Source: Lucinisca nassula (lineage: Eukaryota; Mollusca; Bivalvia; Lucinida; Lucinidae). From it: DNA of 64,000 bases. The notes under the pieces are model-generated. The model worked only from the letters and a program-made list of their open reading frames with translations, was not told the origin of the DNA and did not search any database. Where the stretch lies: assembly GCA_963580285.1 (NCBI GenBank), contig OY757025.1, positions 115,943,900 through 116,007,899 on the forward strand, read 5' to 3'. Positions 45,697 to 60,600 of this stretch are shown piece after piece. The stretch's first letter is position 1; every line of letters starts with the position of its first letter. The translations under genes were made by a program, and so were the position numbers.

Positions 45697-48600
45697 CTAA
45701 AATTGATAAAATATGTTCTCAAGTTATTAACCTTTACCACACTCTAGGCTAATTCAGCAGACGACAATTTGATGATAATTTTCTTATTTTTCCCCTGAAA
45801 ATAGGTTTTGACATTTAAATTGGAGACAATTTGAATGAAATGTCAAACCCTGTTTTCTGAGAAAAATAAGAAAACATATTTCAAAATGTCGTCTGCAGAA
45901 AAATACCCATCATGCAGAGCGTTAAACATATCAGCCTTCCTGTTGCCGGTCACATTATTAAAATCACATGACTGTCGATTGTCCGCGACTGTGTGCTGAC
46001 AAAATGGCCCTTATCGTGGACAGAATGTTTCATTCCTGCACAAACAGTGTAGAACCCTTTCAGACGCCGCGAATCTTTTGGGGCCCTAGATACATATGGT
46101 TTACCAATTCGATATTATAGCAACACTGTCCGGTATTTGCGGATCCGTTTGTTTAATTGTGCTCACTTTATTTATTAGAACACTAAACCTCTAATTTGCG
46201 CGAAACTTAACGTTGTTGGTGCGCGCCCACCCATCGCGGAATGGAGAAATAGATAGGGCTGCATGTAGCTTCCTCGCAGAGCTGAAATCTGCCGAATTTC
46301 TGAACACTAGTAATCGGCTTAACCCTTTACCACTCAGATACGTGTTATTACGTGTCTGCACACCCCCCCCCCCATTTTAAGCCCCAGAACTTCGGCACCT
46401 AAATTCTGCATTTGTACCCCTGGATAGTTATGTTTGCTTTAGGATTTGTTGGGCAAAAAAGTGACCTTTTTTCGCGCGCCTCCCCTCTAAAAATATTCTG
46501 GGGGGATTGAAGGTGGGGGGCCTTTTACCCCCTCACATCCCGAAAAATTTTGGGTGTATGGCCCAACTGGCCGCTAAAATTTATATCTGAGGGTGTCTGG
46601 GGTCAAAAATGCCTGAAAATTGATGCTGATAAAACATGCTGCAAACAGTGAAAATGGTCAGTGCCAAACACCTTAATTGTTGCCTTGACAGGTGTGTGAA
46701 AATTAAAATGTGGTCAAAAATTCATGTGAAAACACACTTTTTGCCAACTTTGAGATGCCCCCTCTTTACCATGACAACAATGATCAAGTCATGAAAGGTT
46801 GCATTTGAAAGGCTACTGCCCAATGAACATTCCTACCGAGTTTGGTGTAAAACAGACCATCCATTGTGAAACAATGGCTAGTTGAAGTAGCTGTCAGGTG
46901 CAACACTGTGAAAATCAGCAAAATTCACAAAATCCCTGAGTGGTAAAGGGTGAAAAGGTCTAAGTCTATCCAGGAAAAGTGGAGCGAGTTAGTACGTTCC
47001 TTAAACCCTAGCTGTTTCTTTGGGTGGTAGGGCTTGAGGTGTCATTTCATCTTAATGTCGGGAAAAAGTCCACCAAAATTGGAAGCAACGTAAATGACCT
47101 AAATAGTGTTGACAGGGACGTAAAGCCTCAACACAAACAAAATCTTCGTTGGTCGGTGATAACCACGTCATTACGAAAACAGCCTATTCAGATATTTTGA
47201 AACTTTTACCACAAAAAAAAAAATGGAAATTTTCGGACAAAAAAATCCTGATATTTTCATAATTCTCTCAAAACATAGACTATGGGAACTCGTTAGAACC
47301 ACTTAAATCTATGTTTTTTGTGCAGAAATAAGAAAAATAATGTATACTCCTGTAAATCTCAGTTTTATGTATATAAAAGTGGAGTTTAAGGGGTAAAAAT
47401 TATATAGGTATGTTTTCGTGACGTGGACAAAAGTGGAAGGTAGAAGTAAAACAAAGATCAAGAATCGATACAATTAACTTACTCCACCCATCAAAGACAC
47501 CAAAGGGAAAGAAACACAAACATGACACGACCAGACCATAATGGAAACCTAAACAAAGGAAGGCCATAAGGACAGTTACTTTCCCACAAAATGGCCATAT
47601 GGCCATGGAAGTCAGTAAAACATGACAGGACAGCTTAGTTGTTTATTTTAAATGTAGCTTTGTCGGATTTTCCGACGGGGCTCTTCATGTTGTTTGAGCT
47701 TATGGTTGTGTATTATTATTGTTTATTACTATAATGTTATTAATCAAGAAATTTCGTATTGGCCCAGGTACAGGTCCGAGGTCTGCTGTATTGGCACGAG
47801 GCCGAAGGCCGAGGCCAATACAGCTGACCGAGGACCTGTAACTGGGCCAAAACGAAATTACTTGATTATTGACAATTTTATTAATTGACGCAATTAAAAA
47901 ATATGATTTATGATTTTTGAATATTGGTTGACCTTGTGTAATATAGGATAATCAATTAATAAATTTTCGAACAATGAATTACTTATTTTTCTCGGTGAAA
48001 GAAAACCCGATAATCGTTCAACAGTGAATTATTTCATTTCTCAATTTCGAATGTTTTGACGTCATAATTGATAGGCGACGTTGCTGACGTCGTTGGTAAC
48101 AACAATAAAACTTGTTGACGTTTGGCGGAAAATCTGATAAAATCATAGAAATAAGACTTCAATTTTCGCGTCCATTTGACGTTTTTGAGGAGAGTCCTAC
48201 CACACGAAGATAAAGTATTATTTTCTTCAAAATACAGATCTAATTTCATGACATTTGTGCATCTGTATTTCAAGGACAGGATAATTTTAGCATTGAAATG
48301 AAAACAAGATGGCGACTGTTTTCAAACTAAACCACGCCTCCTTAAATCCATACCCTGACTGGAAATATTTTGGTTGGAAATTAGAATGGTTGAATTTGAC
48401 AATCCAAAGGTAAAACATGAATGGAAATGTAATAAACAGTTTATTTTGTTGTTTTGATTGATTACGGGGAAATAATTCACTCGTGTTCTATCTAAGGCCT
48501 TCGTGTAAAAATCTCTTTCGCTATTGCTCACTCGTTTTTTACTCGGAAGCCTTAGAACACTTGTGAATTATTTCACCGTAATCGATCAAAAAAAAAAAAC

Positions 48601-51600
48601 CCAAAATTTTCTCTATTTATCATAAGACGTCGAAAAGCAGTGGATAAAGTCGTGTAATAAAAATCGTACGACCACACGTGTAATAACACTTTGGCGGGAT
48701 TAAGTAACGTCATGACGACGTCCATGTCAACAATGCATTTTTCGTAGAAAAATTGTCAAATTACAAGGCGATAAAATCCAATTTAAAGTAGTCGTATGAT
48801 AAAGAGAATCTTACACTCGTGGTCATTTCATATGAAATTTATGAAACTCGTTTCATAAATTTCATATGAAATGACCACTCGTGTAAGATCCTATATTTAT
48901 TTAATTTCCATTAATTGTGCCTGTTGCACATTGGTCATCTCTTGTGGGAAAGAGGGGGCTGGTTGCTATGGTGTTTGTGATTTGTCATTTTTCCTTTTTT
49001 TGTTGTCATCACGAAAACATGCCAATATAATTTTGACCCCCTGAAGCCCCACTTTTATATAGTAAAACTGGGGTTTAGGTTTACAGGGGTATACATTATT
49101 ATTTTTATTTTTCTACTCAAAATATAGATTGTGTGTACTCGTTAGAACCAACTCGCCGAGGCGGTTCTAACGAGTACCCACAATCTATATTTTGAGCAGA
49201 AATATGAAAAATATCAAGATTTTTATCTGAAAAAAGAATCATTTTTTGGTGGAAAAATTTGACCAATATATTTGAATAGGCGTAATTTGTAATGGTTCTC
49301 ATTGTTGTCCTCTTGATGCCATCTTTGATTGTGGCTTTTCCTGGGCATCTACTCCTATATTGTGTCCACGAGGGTAGGATATGATGTAGGAAATATATCC
49401 TTTATCCTGTATTACTGATCCCAGATGGGTGATTGGTGATTAATTTCAGGCGGTAATCATTAAAGGGACCAGCCAATTTCTATTAACAATCTGGTTAGGG
49501 ACTCATCATCTCTTAGTCAATGAAAGACAGGCCATTTTGGCTCTTATTCCAGATTTACTGCCGTGAATACCTGAACTGCCACGCCCTGACAATCTTACCT
49601 TCGACGACTATACCTCAGTTGAGTATACGACAATGGCTGAACCGAATAGTCATTGTCACGTACTCAACTGCGGAATAAAAGTCACAGGTAAATTGGCAGG
49701 GCGCGGCAAATTCGTTAAGTCCACTAGAATGATACACCGCAGCGTCAAACTGATATTGGCTTACAGTTGGGAAGGTCTGCTATCCTATAGCGGAGGAAGG
49801 AATTTTGTTATTTCTTTTTCTGTTACTTTACTTTCATTCCTTTTTCCTCTTTCTTCCCTGTCCGTCTCTGTCATATCCTCTAGTTTATCAGTTACCCCCT
49901 ATATATATTGCATGGCAATGCATTGACCTGATAAAGATATGCTATCTCAGGTCAAGTGAGCTTTATCACGTCAACATGACATTGCACTTTTATGAATGAA
50001 CGGGACCACTGAAAAAAATGACAAAAATGTTATTGCTACTAGAACTGAGAAAAATGGAAAAATTACATGAAAAAAAAAAACATCATAGGAAAAATATGGT
50101 CAGCTGATACTAAATATATCGACCGCCAGAATGCTGGGACGCACTGAGGACTATCAATAACTGATGGTAAATTGCTAATTTAAGAGTGTACACGGGGATA
50201 AACTGATAAATAGAATACCAAATTCGTGTATTTTGATATCAAGTTTATCAGGCTCGGCTTCGAGAACGCATGTAGAATCGCTCGGCAAGCTTCGCGATTC
50301 TACAAGCGTTCTAGAAGCCTTGCCTGATGAACCTGATATCAAAAGACACTCACCTGGTATTCTCTATATCTCTTCTATCTCTTTTCTCCCTTTCTCAGGG
50401 GGACGACACAAACTTACCCACATGGGTTGACGTGTCGTTAAGCTCCAACACAACGACCCACTAGAAGATTCGGTAGAAAGCCTTTCGCATGCTTTTATAG
50501 AACATATTTAACGTCACTACAGCTGGTGTCTGGGAACTTGTGGCGGCCGTAAAAAGTCTCCCTGCCCTACATCATAGTGTAGTTTATATTTTCTTGTCCT
50601 TTGGGATCATTGATTCCATTGTGGAATTTTGAAAATATTCGAGGGTCACTGATGAGGCCTAATTGGCCGAAAATAACTAGTCTGGCCCAGAAAACATATA
50701 AACTTCATATTTTCCAGTTATTTGGTGTATTCTTTGCTTCCAAAGGATACCCCTTTTATAGAACATATTTGGTCATATACACCATAGATTTTTTGTGTTT
50801 AGATTTGAATTCACATTTTTGGGTGACTTCGTTTACGTTTTTGTAAAAACAGGTGCAAACGATACCTCCGTCAAACAAATCTTATCTGCTACTATAACGT
50901 TCATAGATAACCCATCATTTGATGAATGGGTGGATTGATGGGTCGGTCGCTCGTTCGATCGGCCAGTCGGACAGCGAAAATTGTGACCCACCATGAAACA
51001 ATTTATTTTCATATGACAGTGCTGTTAGCTGGTGGGTCATGTGCCTCCCTAAATCCCATACTTTTTTTTAATCACGCACTTTTATTTCAACGAACCAATT
51101 CAGCACTTGGTTAACCGGACTTTGTCTGATGCCATGGATAGATAAAATATTTACCTTAAATTTACCTTGATGTCGACGTCACCTGGAGGTTATTCAATTA
51201 CCTGTTCCAACGCATTTGTTGGTTGTGTCCAGTATCGTGCATTTGGTCCCCGTGTATAACACGCCGCCTCGAACTTTATATGATGTCTCTGCCAGTACAT
51301 GTTCAGCCGGCTCTTGAAGGCATTAACCGACGGTGCTATTACTACTGATGATGGGAGATTGTTCCAGTTATCTATTACTCTTATACTGAAGGAATTGGCG
51401 CGCACATTTAGTCTTGCCCGTTTCTTGAATAGTTTGAAGGGGTGTCCCCTTGTTTGATGGTATGTGGCCATTTCTAATAATTTATCCTTATTCACAAGAT
51501 CTATATTGTTCATTATCTTATATACTTCTTTAACATCAGCCCTTTCACGCCTATATTCCAAAGTTGGAAGCCCAAGTCGTTTAAGCCGTTCAGAGTAGTT

Positions 51601-54600
51601 CAACCCCTTTAAAGGGGTTGGGACTAAACATGTAGCCCGACGCTGATCATTTTCCAATTGGTTTTTGTCTTTTTGTACAGTGGGAACCATATTCCACGTG
51701 AGGCCTAACTATGGCCTTATACAGTGTTAGGAACATTTCTTGACTTAAATACGTGAATGTCCTAAAGATTATTCCGACATTCCTGTTCGCCATTGATACT
51801 TTATAGCAATGTGATTCCTAAAGTTCAACTTACTGTCTATAATAATGTCCAAGTCTTTTCCTTCTTCCACTTTTTCGATTTGTATTACCCCAATATCGGA
51901 TAACATTAGGTGTCTAAACTCAGTAGTTTTCCTGACCAAAATGCATGTGTTTACATTTCTTTGTATTGAAAAACATCTTCCATATCATCTTCTGAGATCC
52001 TTACACCACCTTGCAGGTCTTCGCGATCACTGTTACTCCTAACAATCTGGTATAATTTCGCGTCGTCAGCAAAGAGTTTGATCATGCATTCCATCACAGT
52101 AGGTAGGTCATTGATGAAAATGAGGAATCATTAGGGCCGAGAACACTACCCTGTGTGATACCAGATGTTACTTCTTTTCACCTAGAATTGCAGCCATTTA
52201 CTATAACCCTCTGCTTTCGGTTACTCAGAAAGTTTTCGATCCATAATATTACATTCCCTCTTATTCCATATCCTTTGAGCTTAGTAATGAGCGTCTATTT
52301 TTTTTTTTTTTTTTTTTTTTTTTTGGGGGGGGGGGGGGTCTTATCGAAAGCCTTACAAAAATCTAGGTATATTACATCTACCTCATAACCTTGGTCTATT
52401 GCTTCAGTAATATCTTTCATAAAGTCTAGTAGCTGGGTAACATAGGATTTGCCTTTTATAAAACCATGTTGCTCAACACAAAACAGGTTGTTATTGTTCA
52501 TATGGTCCGTTAGAGCATCCCTTATTATTCTTTGCATGGTTTTACCTGGGACTGATGTTAGACTGATTGGCGATAATTGCTAGGCTTGGATTTGTTACCA
52601 CTTTCGAAAATTGCAGACACATTTGCGTATTTCCAGATATCAGGTAGTTTACCTTCGGAAAGTGATTCTTAATAAATAACTGTTAATGGTTTTATGAGAG
52701 CTACTTGGGTTTCTGTAATCAATTTTGGATGGATCATATCTGGTCCTGGTGATTTACTAGGATTTACTCATTTTATAGCTTTGGCTAACAATTCTTCTGT
52801 GATATTTATGTTACTTAGTGTTGACTGGGATAGTCTCTCCCCAAAATTTGGCAGGTCCTCAAAACTGTCTACTTTAAATACACTAGCAAAGTAGTCATTC
52901 AACGTATTAGCAATTTCTTGTTCTGTTTTAGTAAGTTCCCCATTACCTTTGTCGAGTTTATATACTGACATCTTGGTTTTAGTTCTTTCCCGCGCATAAC
53001 CCCAAAAGAGCTTATTGTTATCTTTAATCTTGAGAGCCAAGTTCTCTTCATAATATTATTTCAAATTTCTAACCTCGTTTGTGGCGACATTTCTAGTCAG
53101 TTTGTATTCGTTAAAATTCGCATTTGTCCTGCAGTATTTGTATGGTGGTTTGTGGTCATTTCAAACAATTTATCCTTATTCATAAGATCTATATTGATCA
53201 TTATCTTATATACTTCTATAACATCAGCCTTTTCACACCTATATTCCGAAGTTGGAAGCTCAAGTCGTCGCCCAAGTCCAAGGCCCATCGGAGTCTATCT
53301 GTTTCTTTTGCTCCAGCATTTCAGTGGTTTCTTGCTGCCAAGTTCTCACCGTTGTTTCATCTCTGTGGTTGTTTGATTGTTTGTGTTGGCGGAGATGTTG
53401 CACTGATGAGTTAGGAGGCCTTCGTGCGGACTGAACAAATTATTTGTCTAAATCGCGACGGAAGTAAGGGCGAGGATTGTCGCCACGTAAACTCGATTTA
53501 AGCCCCCCCCCCCCCCCCCCCCAGGGTTCTTCTGTCGCGGTTAATTTTTGTTATTGTTTGTCTTTGGGTGTTTGTATCGCTTGTATTATTTTATCTTGGA
53601 TAGCCTATTGGTCATTTTGTGGGAAAGTAACTGTCCTTTTGGCTTTCCGCTATTGCTGTTTCCATTAGATCTGTTGTTTCGTGTTTGTGTTTCTTTCCCT
53701 TTGGTGTGTCTGATGGGAGCTGTGGGTTGATTGTATCGATTCCTGGTCATTGCCTCCACTTCTATTTTGTACTTTAACCATTTACGGTGTATATTTTTAA
53801 TTGCCTCTATACATTTTCTTGACTTATGAGTTCTATTCTTATATGTGTCACTTATTGACTTGCTCACTGGCACGTATGAATTGAACAATTTTCTCATCAA
53901 GAGAGTTCCATGATTCACATAAGTCTATACCTCTAAGGATCTTTTCCCATTCTACTTCTTGCAGGACCTGGTTCATTTTATTATAATCGCCTTTAAAAAA
54001 AAGGTTAGGTGTGTTAAAAGAACTGTATATCATATCAATAAAACAAATAAAATTGAAATCAAGAAATGCGTGATCACCCAAGCTTGCCAAATAGTCAATT
54101 TGGCTAACCATTCTTTCTTCATTGGTAAGCACAAGATCCAAAATAAAGGGACGTTGTTAATTCTATAACGGGTTGGTTCTTTTACCTGTTGAAATAGGTA
54201 TCCGTCTCTGACTTTTTCTAAGAATAGAGTTGCCATGTGTTCTTCCCTAACTGTTATTTCTCCCTGTGCCCAATTTATTTATTTAATATTGAAATCACCT
54301 GTAATAAGTAGGTGGGACGGTTTGGTAATAATTACATCCTTTATAAGTTTAGTCATACTCAAGAACTCTTGCCTAGTACAGTTAGGGCTTCTATAAATAC
54401 ACCCAATGACTAATTTATTATGATTTTTAACGCTATTTGATTCCAAACTTGGTCCTTATAGTCAGTGGGAAATTCCAACCTTGTTGTATTCAAGCTTGAT
54501 TTGGTATAAATGCCAACACCCCTACCGGAACTACTGTTAGATAAGAACACGTCGTATCCATCGATATTAAAATGGGAAGCCTCCGGAGTAAATATAAAGT

Positions 54601-57600
54601 TTTTTGGGTATATTTCTGTTAGCGCTATGACATCAGGGCTTTTATTTTCCACGTAGTCTTTTATCTCTGCTAATTTGGTCTGGGTAAGACAATCACAGTT
54701 TGTATACAGGACCTTTATCTGTTTAAGTTGAACATTATCATTTACATTATTTACCACGTTAACATTTATAAATTTGCTGCCTCTATTTCCAGCATTCCTA
54801 TTTACAGTATTAAAATTTAGAGACCCAGGGTCGTTAAACTCATACTGAATTGAATTTGGTTGGCGGGGATGACCGCCTATCACTGTATCTTCTAGCACTG
54901 TTGTCTGGTCATATGTTTCACTATCTTGGCTGTTTTGCAGAAGATGTTCCATATTACCCTGCTCGTGCCTGATAGGGCTGGCAGGTGCCGCTCCAATTTC
55001 CATTGCTGATGGCGATCCTCTCTTGAGGACTTCATCGACAATTTGGTTGTTTTGGTTGTTGCCTGCAGCTTGATTATTCCTTACTTTTGCCAGACGACGT
55101 TCTTTACGTTCCTTTCTTTGCAATGGTGTAAGGTCTCCAATTATGACAACTAACTTTAACTCCGGTGGAAGTTTTTTTAGGAATATATCTTGCATTGTCA
55201 AGTATAAATTTGCACTGCACTTTATAGCTCAAAACCATTTTAAGGGGTCTTATTGAATCAAGTTTTCTCCCTCCTAACCTATAGGAAACAACAATGCTTA
55301 CATTTTCAAGTCCTAAGCTTGAGCACATTTGTTTAAAAGTGGTTTCATCCATTTGTTTGTTTTCGACACCAGATACCAGATTAGGTTCTTGAAAATTAAA
55401 AACTGTCAAATTCATATTCCGCCTTTTTCTGTCCTCTAGCTCCTTATTTCTGGCATCAACTATTTTGTCTATTGCTTCCGTGACAGTTTCTAGAATTTAA
55501 TCTTTCATGCTCGAAACATTTTCTTGTATTTGTTGCATGGTATTATTTTCTAATCTGTTCATCCTGTCCTCAATATTGGTCATTATTGTCTCATTTTTGG
55601 CGTGCATGTCCTGGAGTGTCGTAGCAATATTATCTAAGGTGGGAAACATAGACTTGCAACAGGAACAACCACAATGGATATTCTCCAGTTCACCATTTAC
55701 AATACAAGTATAAAGAGTTTTACTCACTTTTGCACATTTTAAGCAGTAGTGCAGCTTACAGCCACTGCACATAATTTTATCACTGATAAGAGTGTCACTT
55801 TTCTGAAATAGTCCCTCACTACTGCCTCAATCTCCCACTCTGATCACTAATGAAGAAATTTGATGCCATGCTTTACTGCAAATTACAAGTTTAATTGGTT
55901 AGGTTTCTGAATGTGGCGAGGCATTTCTCGACTCACTTTAAAATCTCGATTAACTGGAATCTTGATTTATAGACTAAGTCCCCGCAAACACTTATTTATA
56001 TTATGTGCCATTCTGATTTAGTACTCCTTTTCCATAATGTTAGCAGACGGGCACGTGCAAAATATATATTTTTTTCTAATTTGTATGGTTTGTTGCGATG
56101 CAATCCTCGCACTTCATAACAATAGAAATTATTTAAATTAAATTACTTAAATGGGCTCCGGGATTTAACACAATGATATGACTTGTATGTTGAATCCTAA
56201 TTTAATTGATTGAACTTTTTTGTATATTATTATTTGGCTTGCTTGCTGCAGGGTTATCATTATTTACGCAAGTTTCCGCAGCCAAAGTTTTGCTAGTGGT
56301 TTCTTGGGGTGAATCCTATCACGGTACAGATTAAAGTTGTAATAGTATACCCTCCTTCTTCCTATGCTTACGTTGGATCTATTTCTCTGCAAATCAAAGA
56401 GAATAATCCAGTCAACCCATCTTACTGTGGACGAAATTTGCTTGCTTCCCGGATTGCATGATATAAACGTCAACATACCTTTTTCGATGTACTCTTGTCC
56501 ATAGTAATCTTGAACCTCTCTGTCAGCTTTCTGGTAAAGAGAAGTCATGTCCTGTCGGATTTTATCAGGAGTAACAATTCCTGTGTTAAATCCACCAGGT
56601 TCTATGATGTGAACAGTTACTCCTGTACTATACAACTCACGCCTGTAAAGAGAGATTCGAAAGTGATCAAGAAATTAAAGAAAACAATACATATTATACC
56701 TCATTAATATTCATATAAACTATTACAGAATTCTAATTAGTCGAGAGCATGCCACACGCAGGGCCATAAATTATCATATTCTCCTTACACGTCAAATTAC
56801 ATTCATACACCAGGACCTGTGATCTAGCTCTACAAAGCTACACAATTCTCAGCAACATTGAATCGAGAAGAGCATTCCAATCTCTAATGGTTCGGTGGAA
56901 GAACGATTCTTTGTAAATGTCAGTTTTTGCAGTAATTTTAGGGTCTGAAACGCCAACGAATGATGATTTCTACAGTGTGCCTAGCTGAGGGAACGAGGTC
57001 ATTTGTTGGAATGCTGGCGACACCTTTTAGATCTTCGTATAAAAGTATGAGCCTACTCTCTTTTCTCCTTTTCTTGAGAGACTCCCATCTTAATTTCCCT
57101 AGTATTCCAGTCATACTCCCAGTTTCTAAGCAGTAATTGCATGTAATAGCAGCTCTATTCTGAACTTTTTCAATTTCTTCATTAAGGACCCCTCCACTAG
57201 GGTCCCAGATACAACTACGTTACTACCATATTCCAAGATTGGGCAAAAAGTCCTTTAAATGCTGCCTTTTTTACATCCTGAGGACACTGACGAAGATTTC
57301 GCCTCAGGAAACCAAGCGTTCTATTTGCCTTAGTACACATGTTGCGAATGTGTGCATTCCATCTCAAATCGTGAGTGATTGTCATATCAAGGTATTTAAT
57401 GAAATACACATTCTCCAGGGCTCTCCCCGTATAAGGTATAAGAAACCTCAATTTTATTTGTTCTCTTTCTAGTTATGTGCATAATATTGCATTTAACGGG
57501 CTGAATTGGTAATATTCCTATATGACGTCATTGCTCAAAAGTACATGCGCATTCACTTAAAGAATCTCCAGAAGTCACGGGCAAGGCAAAAATTATCATA

Positions 57601-60600
57601 TTCCCCTGCAATATTCCACTCTGACGTCACTACTCAAAAGTACAATTCCATTTACTCAGTGAAGAAGCTCTGAAAGTCGGAATTCAGTGTAACTAATAAA
57701 TAATTTATTGCCCTTGTGTGAGGGGAATATGACAATTTGTTCACCCACGACAGTCGGTGAACAAATCGTCACATTCCCCTCACACAAGGGCAATATAGAG
57801 GATCTTACATGAGTGTCCATGTATTATTGAATTTATTAAACGAGTTGAGCAAAAGGGATAAAATGCGAGGCTTCGCCGAGCATTTTATCCCTTTTCCTCA
57901 ACGAGTTTAATAAATTCAATAATACATGAGCACGAATGCAAGATTCTATTTATTATATGACATTTTAAACGCATTTTATCCACGACTGTTTTACAAAAAT
58001 GTCAATTTTCCGCCATAAGTAAACGCGACGTCATACATGTAACGTTACGGAGCGTATCTAACTAATTTGCATATTTAATCCACTAGTGGATTATCGAATT
58101 TATTACATGGCGTTATTACACTCCCAGACGCGACGTCATATGATAAAAATGGATAATATTCCCTATTTCACTGAAACTTTAATAGGTCAAACACAGATGG
58201 CTGATTGGAACTCATCCTTCAGTCCCTCGGAAATTTTCCCCATATGTCCAAGTATCAATATATTTAGGACAACTCTAGCTTAATTTGAACACGTATGTTT
58301 TGTGTACTCATTAGAATAGAATCATTAGTAGTAAAGATCGAAACACAATTAGGACCAGCTAAAGCTTCGACTACAGTAGAACTTCGATGGCTCGAACACC
58401 GATGGCGCGTTTACCATGGATGAGTCGAACCCATTCTTGAGCTCCTAGCGAAATCCTCTACATAAGAAATAGTGGGGGATAATTAAGGAGATTTTAGTCT
58501 TTTATCTTGCAAATGTATGCTGTGTATACTCATTAGAATCGCCTCGATAAGGCGATTCTAATGAGTACACACAGCATACCTTTTTATTATAGAACACCGA
58601 AAAGATGTCCCAAAACTAGCGCCATTATGCCTCCTAGCAGTAACCCTCAAGGGCTCGAACTACCCCTGCCTAGAACAGATTTTCATGGTCCCAAAGATGT
58701 TCGAGCCATTGAAGTTCGACTGTACTTCTTTTGAACACATATTTGTACGTTTTAGTTTTCTGTCTTTGTTTGCTACACCCAGTAAACTCCAGTAAGAGAC
58801 AAACTAGATTGGGGCTGTTCAAAAGTGGTCTTAAAGAGTCCAAAAGTGGTCTTAAAGAGACCACCTTTGGGGCTGTTCAAAAGTGGTCTTTAGGATCACC
58901 TTTGAACAATCCCAAAGGTGGCCTTAATATAAAGGTTTAAATGTACCTTAGTCTATCTGAAAACGCCTCTACTCCAAACTTGGATACAGAGTACGGTACG
59001 AAAGCCATTGCAACTCGACCTCCCATGCTGGATGTATTGACGATACGACCACGTGACTTCCGTAGAAGTGGAAGAAACGCCTGAGTGACCCTGATCATTC
59101 CATACAAGTTGACATCAACACACCATTCAATATGTGAGAGTTTTAGCATTTCCAGTGGCGCAAAGGCCCCGACGACTCCGGCATTGTTTACAATGCCCCA
59201 TAACTCTGAAATAAAAGGAAAATGTGTTTGTTTTAATATGACCAGAAATGAAGATCAAGAACGATAATGTCAATTTTTTGTCCGATTTGCGGTTTCTTAA
59301 TATCTGGAGGAGTGAGCTCGCTTGGACACATGTACCTGTTTTATTTCGACAACACGCCTATACAAATACAATGTAACCTTTTCGCCGAAAAAATGAAAAT
59401 TTTGAGATGAAAAAATGTGATATTTTTCTTATTTCCGCTCAAAATATAGATTGTGGTTTCTCGTTAGAACTGCCTCATTTAGGCGGTTCTAACGAGTACC
59501 CATAATCTATATTTTAGAGCAGAAATAAGAAAAATAAGGTTTACCCCCTGTAAACCCCAATTTTTCTACATAAGTGTGGGACTAGAGGGGGTCAAAATTA
59601 TATAGGTGTGTTTTCGTGATGGTCACAGTTCGATATAAGAGTTTGTTCCGTCGTCCTTTAGATTTTTTCTTGCAAAAATGACCTATTTTTCCCTAGTAAA
59701 TAGGCAACTTTTATATCTTTAGGAAGATAGTTTATAAGAGTTGTAGGAATTATGAAAAACTTTGCATTGAAATGATCTTAAGTTATTTTGATCCATGGTC
59801 ACCATTATGATAACTCATCCTTGTGACATAGTGCATTTGTCACATCTCCAAAATGGCTACTTTTCTGATGAAAATCCTTGACATTTTTCTTATAAATACT
59901 ATAAACATAGGTTGCAGGTGCTCGTTAGAACCGCCTCAGTGAGGCGGTTCTAACGAGTACCCACAACCTATGTCTTGGATCAGAAAAATAAAGTATACCC
60001 CCGTAAACCCCAGTTTTCTCTATATAAAATGGGGTTTAGGGGGGTCTTCATTCAACGGACTTGTTCACGTGATGGCATTTTCAAGACGATTCCCCATTGT
60101 AACTATTAGAAAGAGCGGTATGCAGTTTGTCCATAAACATTACCTGTGTGTTTTTTTTTTTTTTTTTTTTTTTTTTCAACGGAATCTTTTGAAAAACACA
60201 TCCACTTAAAGAAGAAGGAATGTAAATTAATGAATGATGGACGATAATTTGGTAATTTAATGTTTTAATGGCAAATCTGGGTAGTAAAATAAACGGTTCC
60301 ATACTAGCCCATTATAAACTAAGGGCGTTACCTAACAGAACATCCACCAATATAATGCACTTGCGTATGTAACGCGACGTCTGATTGGATAACGTCAAAA
60401 ATTTGCGACAGTATATTCTGCAATATACTGTCGGAAATCCGACGTCATCATGTAACGTCGCTTTTTATTGGCTGGCATTTGGTTTTACGCAGCTAACTGC
60501 GCTTGTCGCCTTGTGCAAAATAGTACAATTGTTAGCTTAACAACCAAAAAAGTGCATTAGAATGGGGATAACTGTATTGAAAATTGTCATTTGGGGAGGT

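Larger units (their letters stand above)
51145..55830 (-). pseudogene. Degenerate CR1-like LINE in SDR intron 3
   Basis: Minus strand, in order: ORF1 piece with a CxxC/CxxC zinc-finger start (CSGCKLHYCLKCAKV, HCGCSCC; 55772-55497); 55415-55104 piece; endonuclease N-terminus (KVLYTNCDCLTQTKLAEIKD, VIALTEIYPKN, GRGVGIYTKSS; 55201-54410); pieces at 54141-53848 and 53040-52768; RT piece with EQHGFIKGKSYVTQLLDF and VIYLDFCKAFD (52537-52295), where a C/A homopolymer tract replaces coding sequence; and the C-terminus (LPTLEYRRERADVKEVYKIM, FSIRVIDNWNNLPSSVV; 51690-51190). The 3' end is TCAAGGTAAATTTAAGGTAA near 51150. Many frameshifts; dead. Confidence 0.8.

Noticed and set aside
49633..49926. Small coding gene starting MAEPNSHCHVLNCG
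   Set aside because: No domain, no splice context, low-complexity Ser/Phe/Leu tail, and it lies in an SDR intron.
52295..52537. Protein ending in a Pro/Lys run
   Set aside because: The run is a homopolymer C/A tract that breaks the RT frame of a dead LINE.
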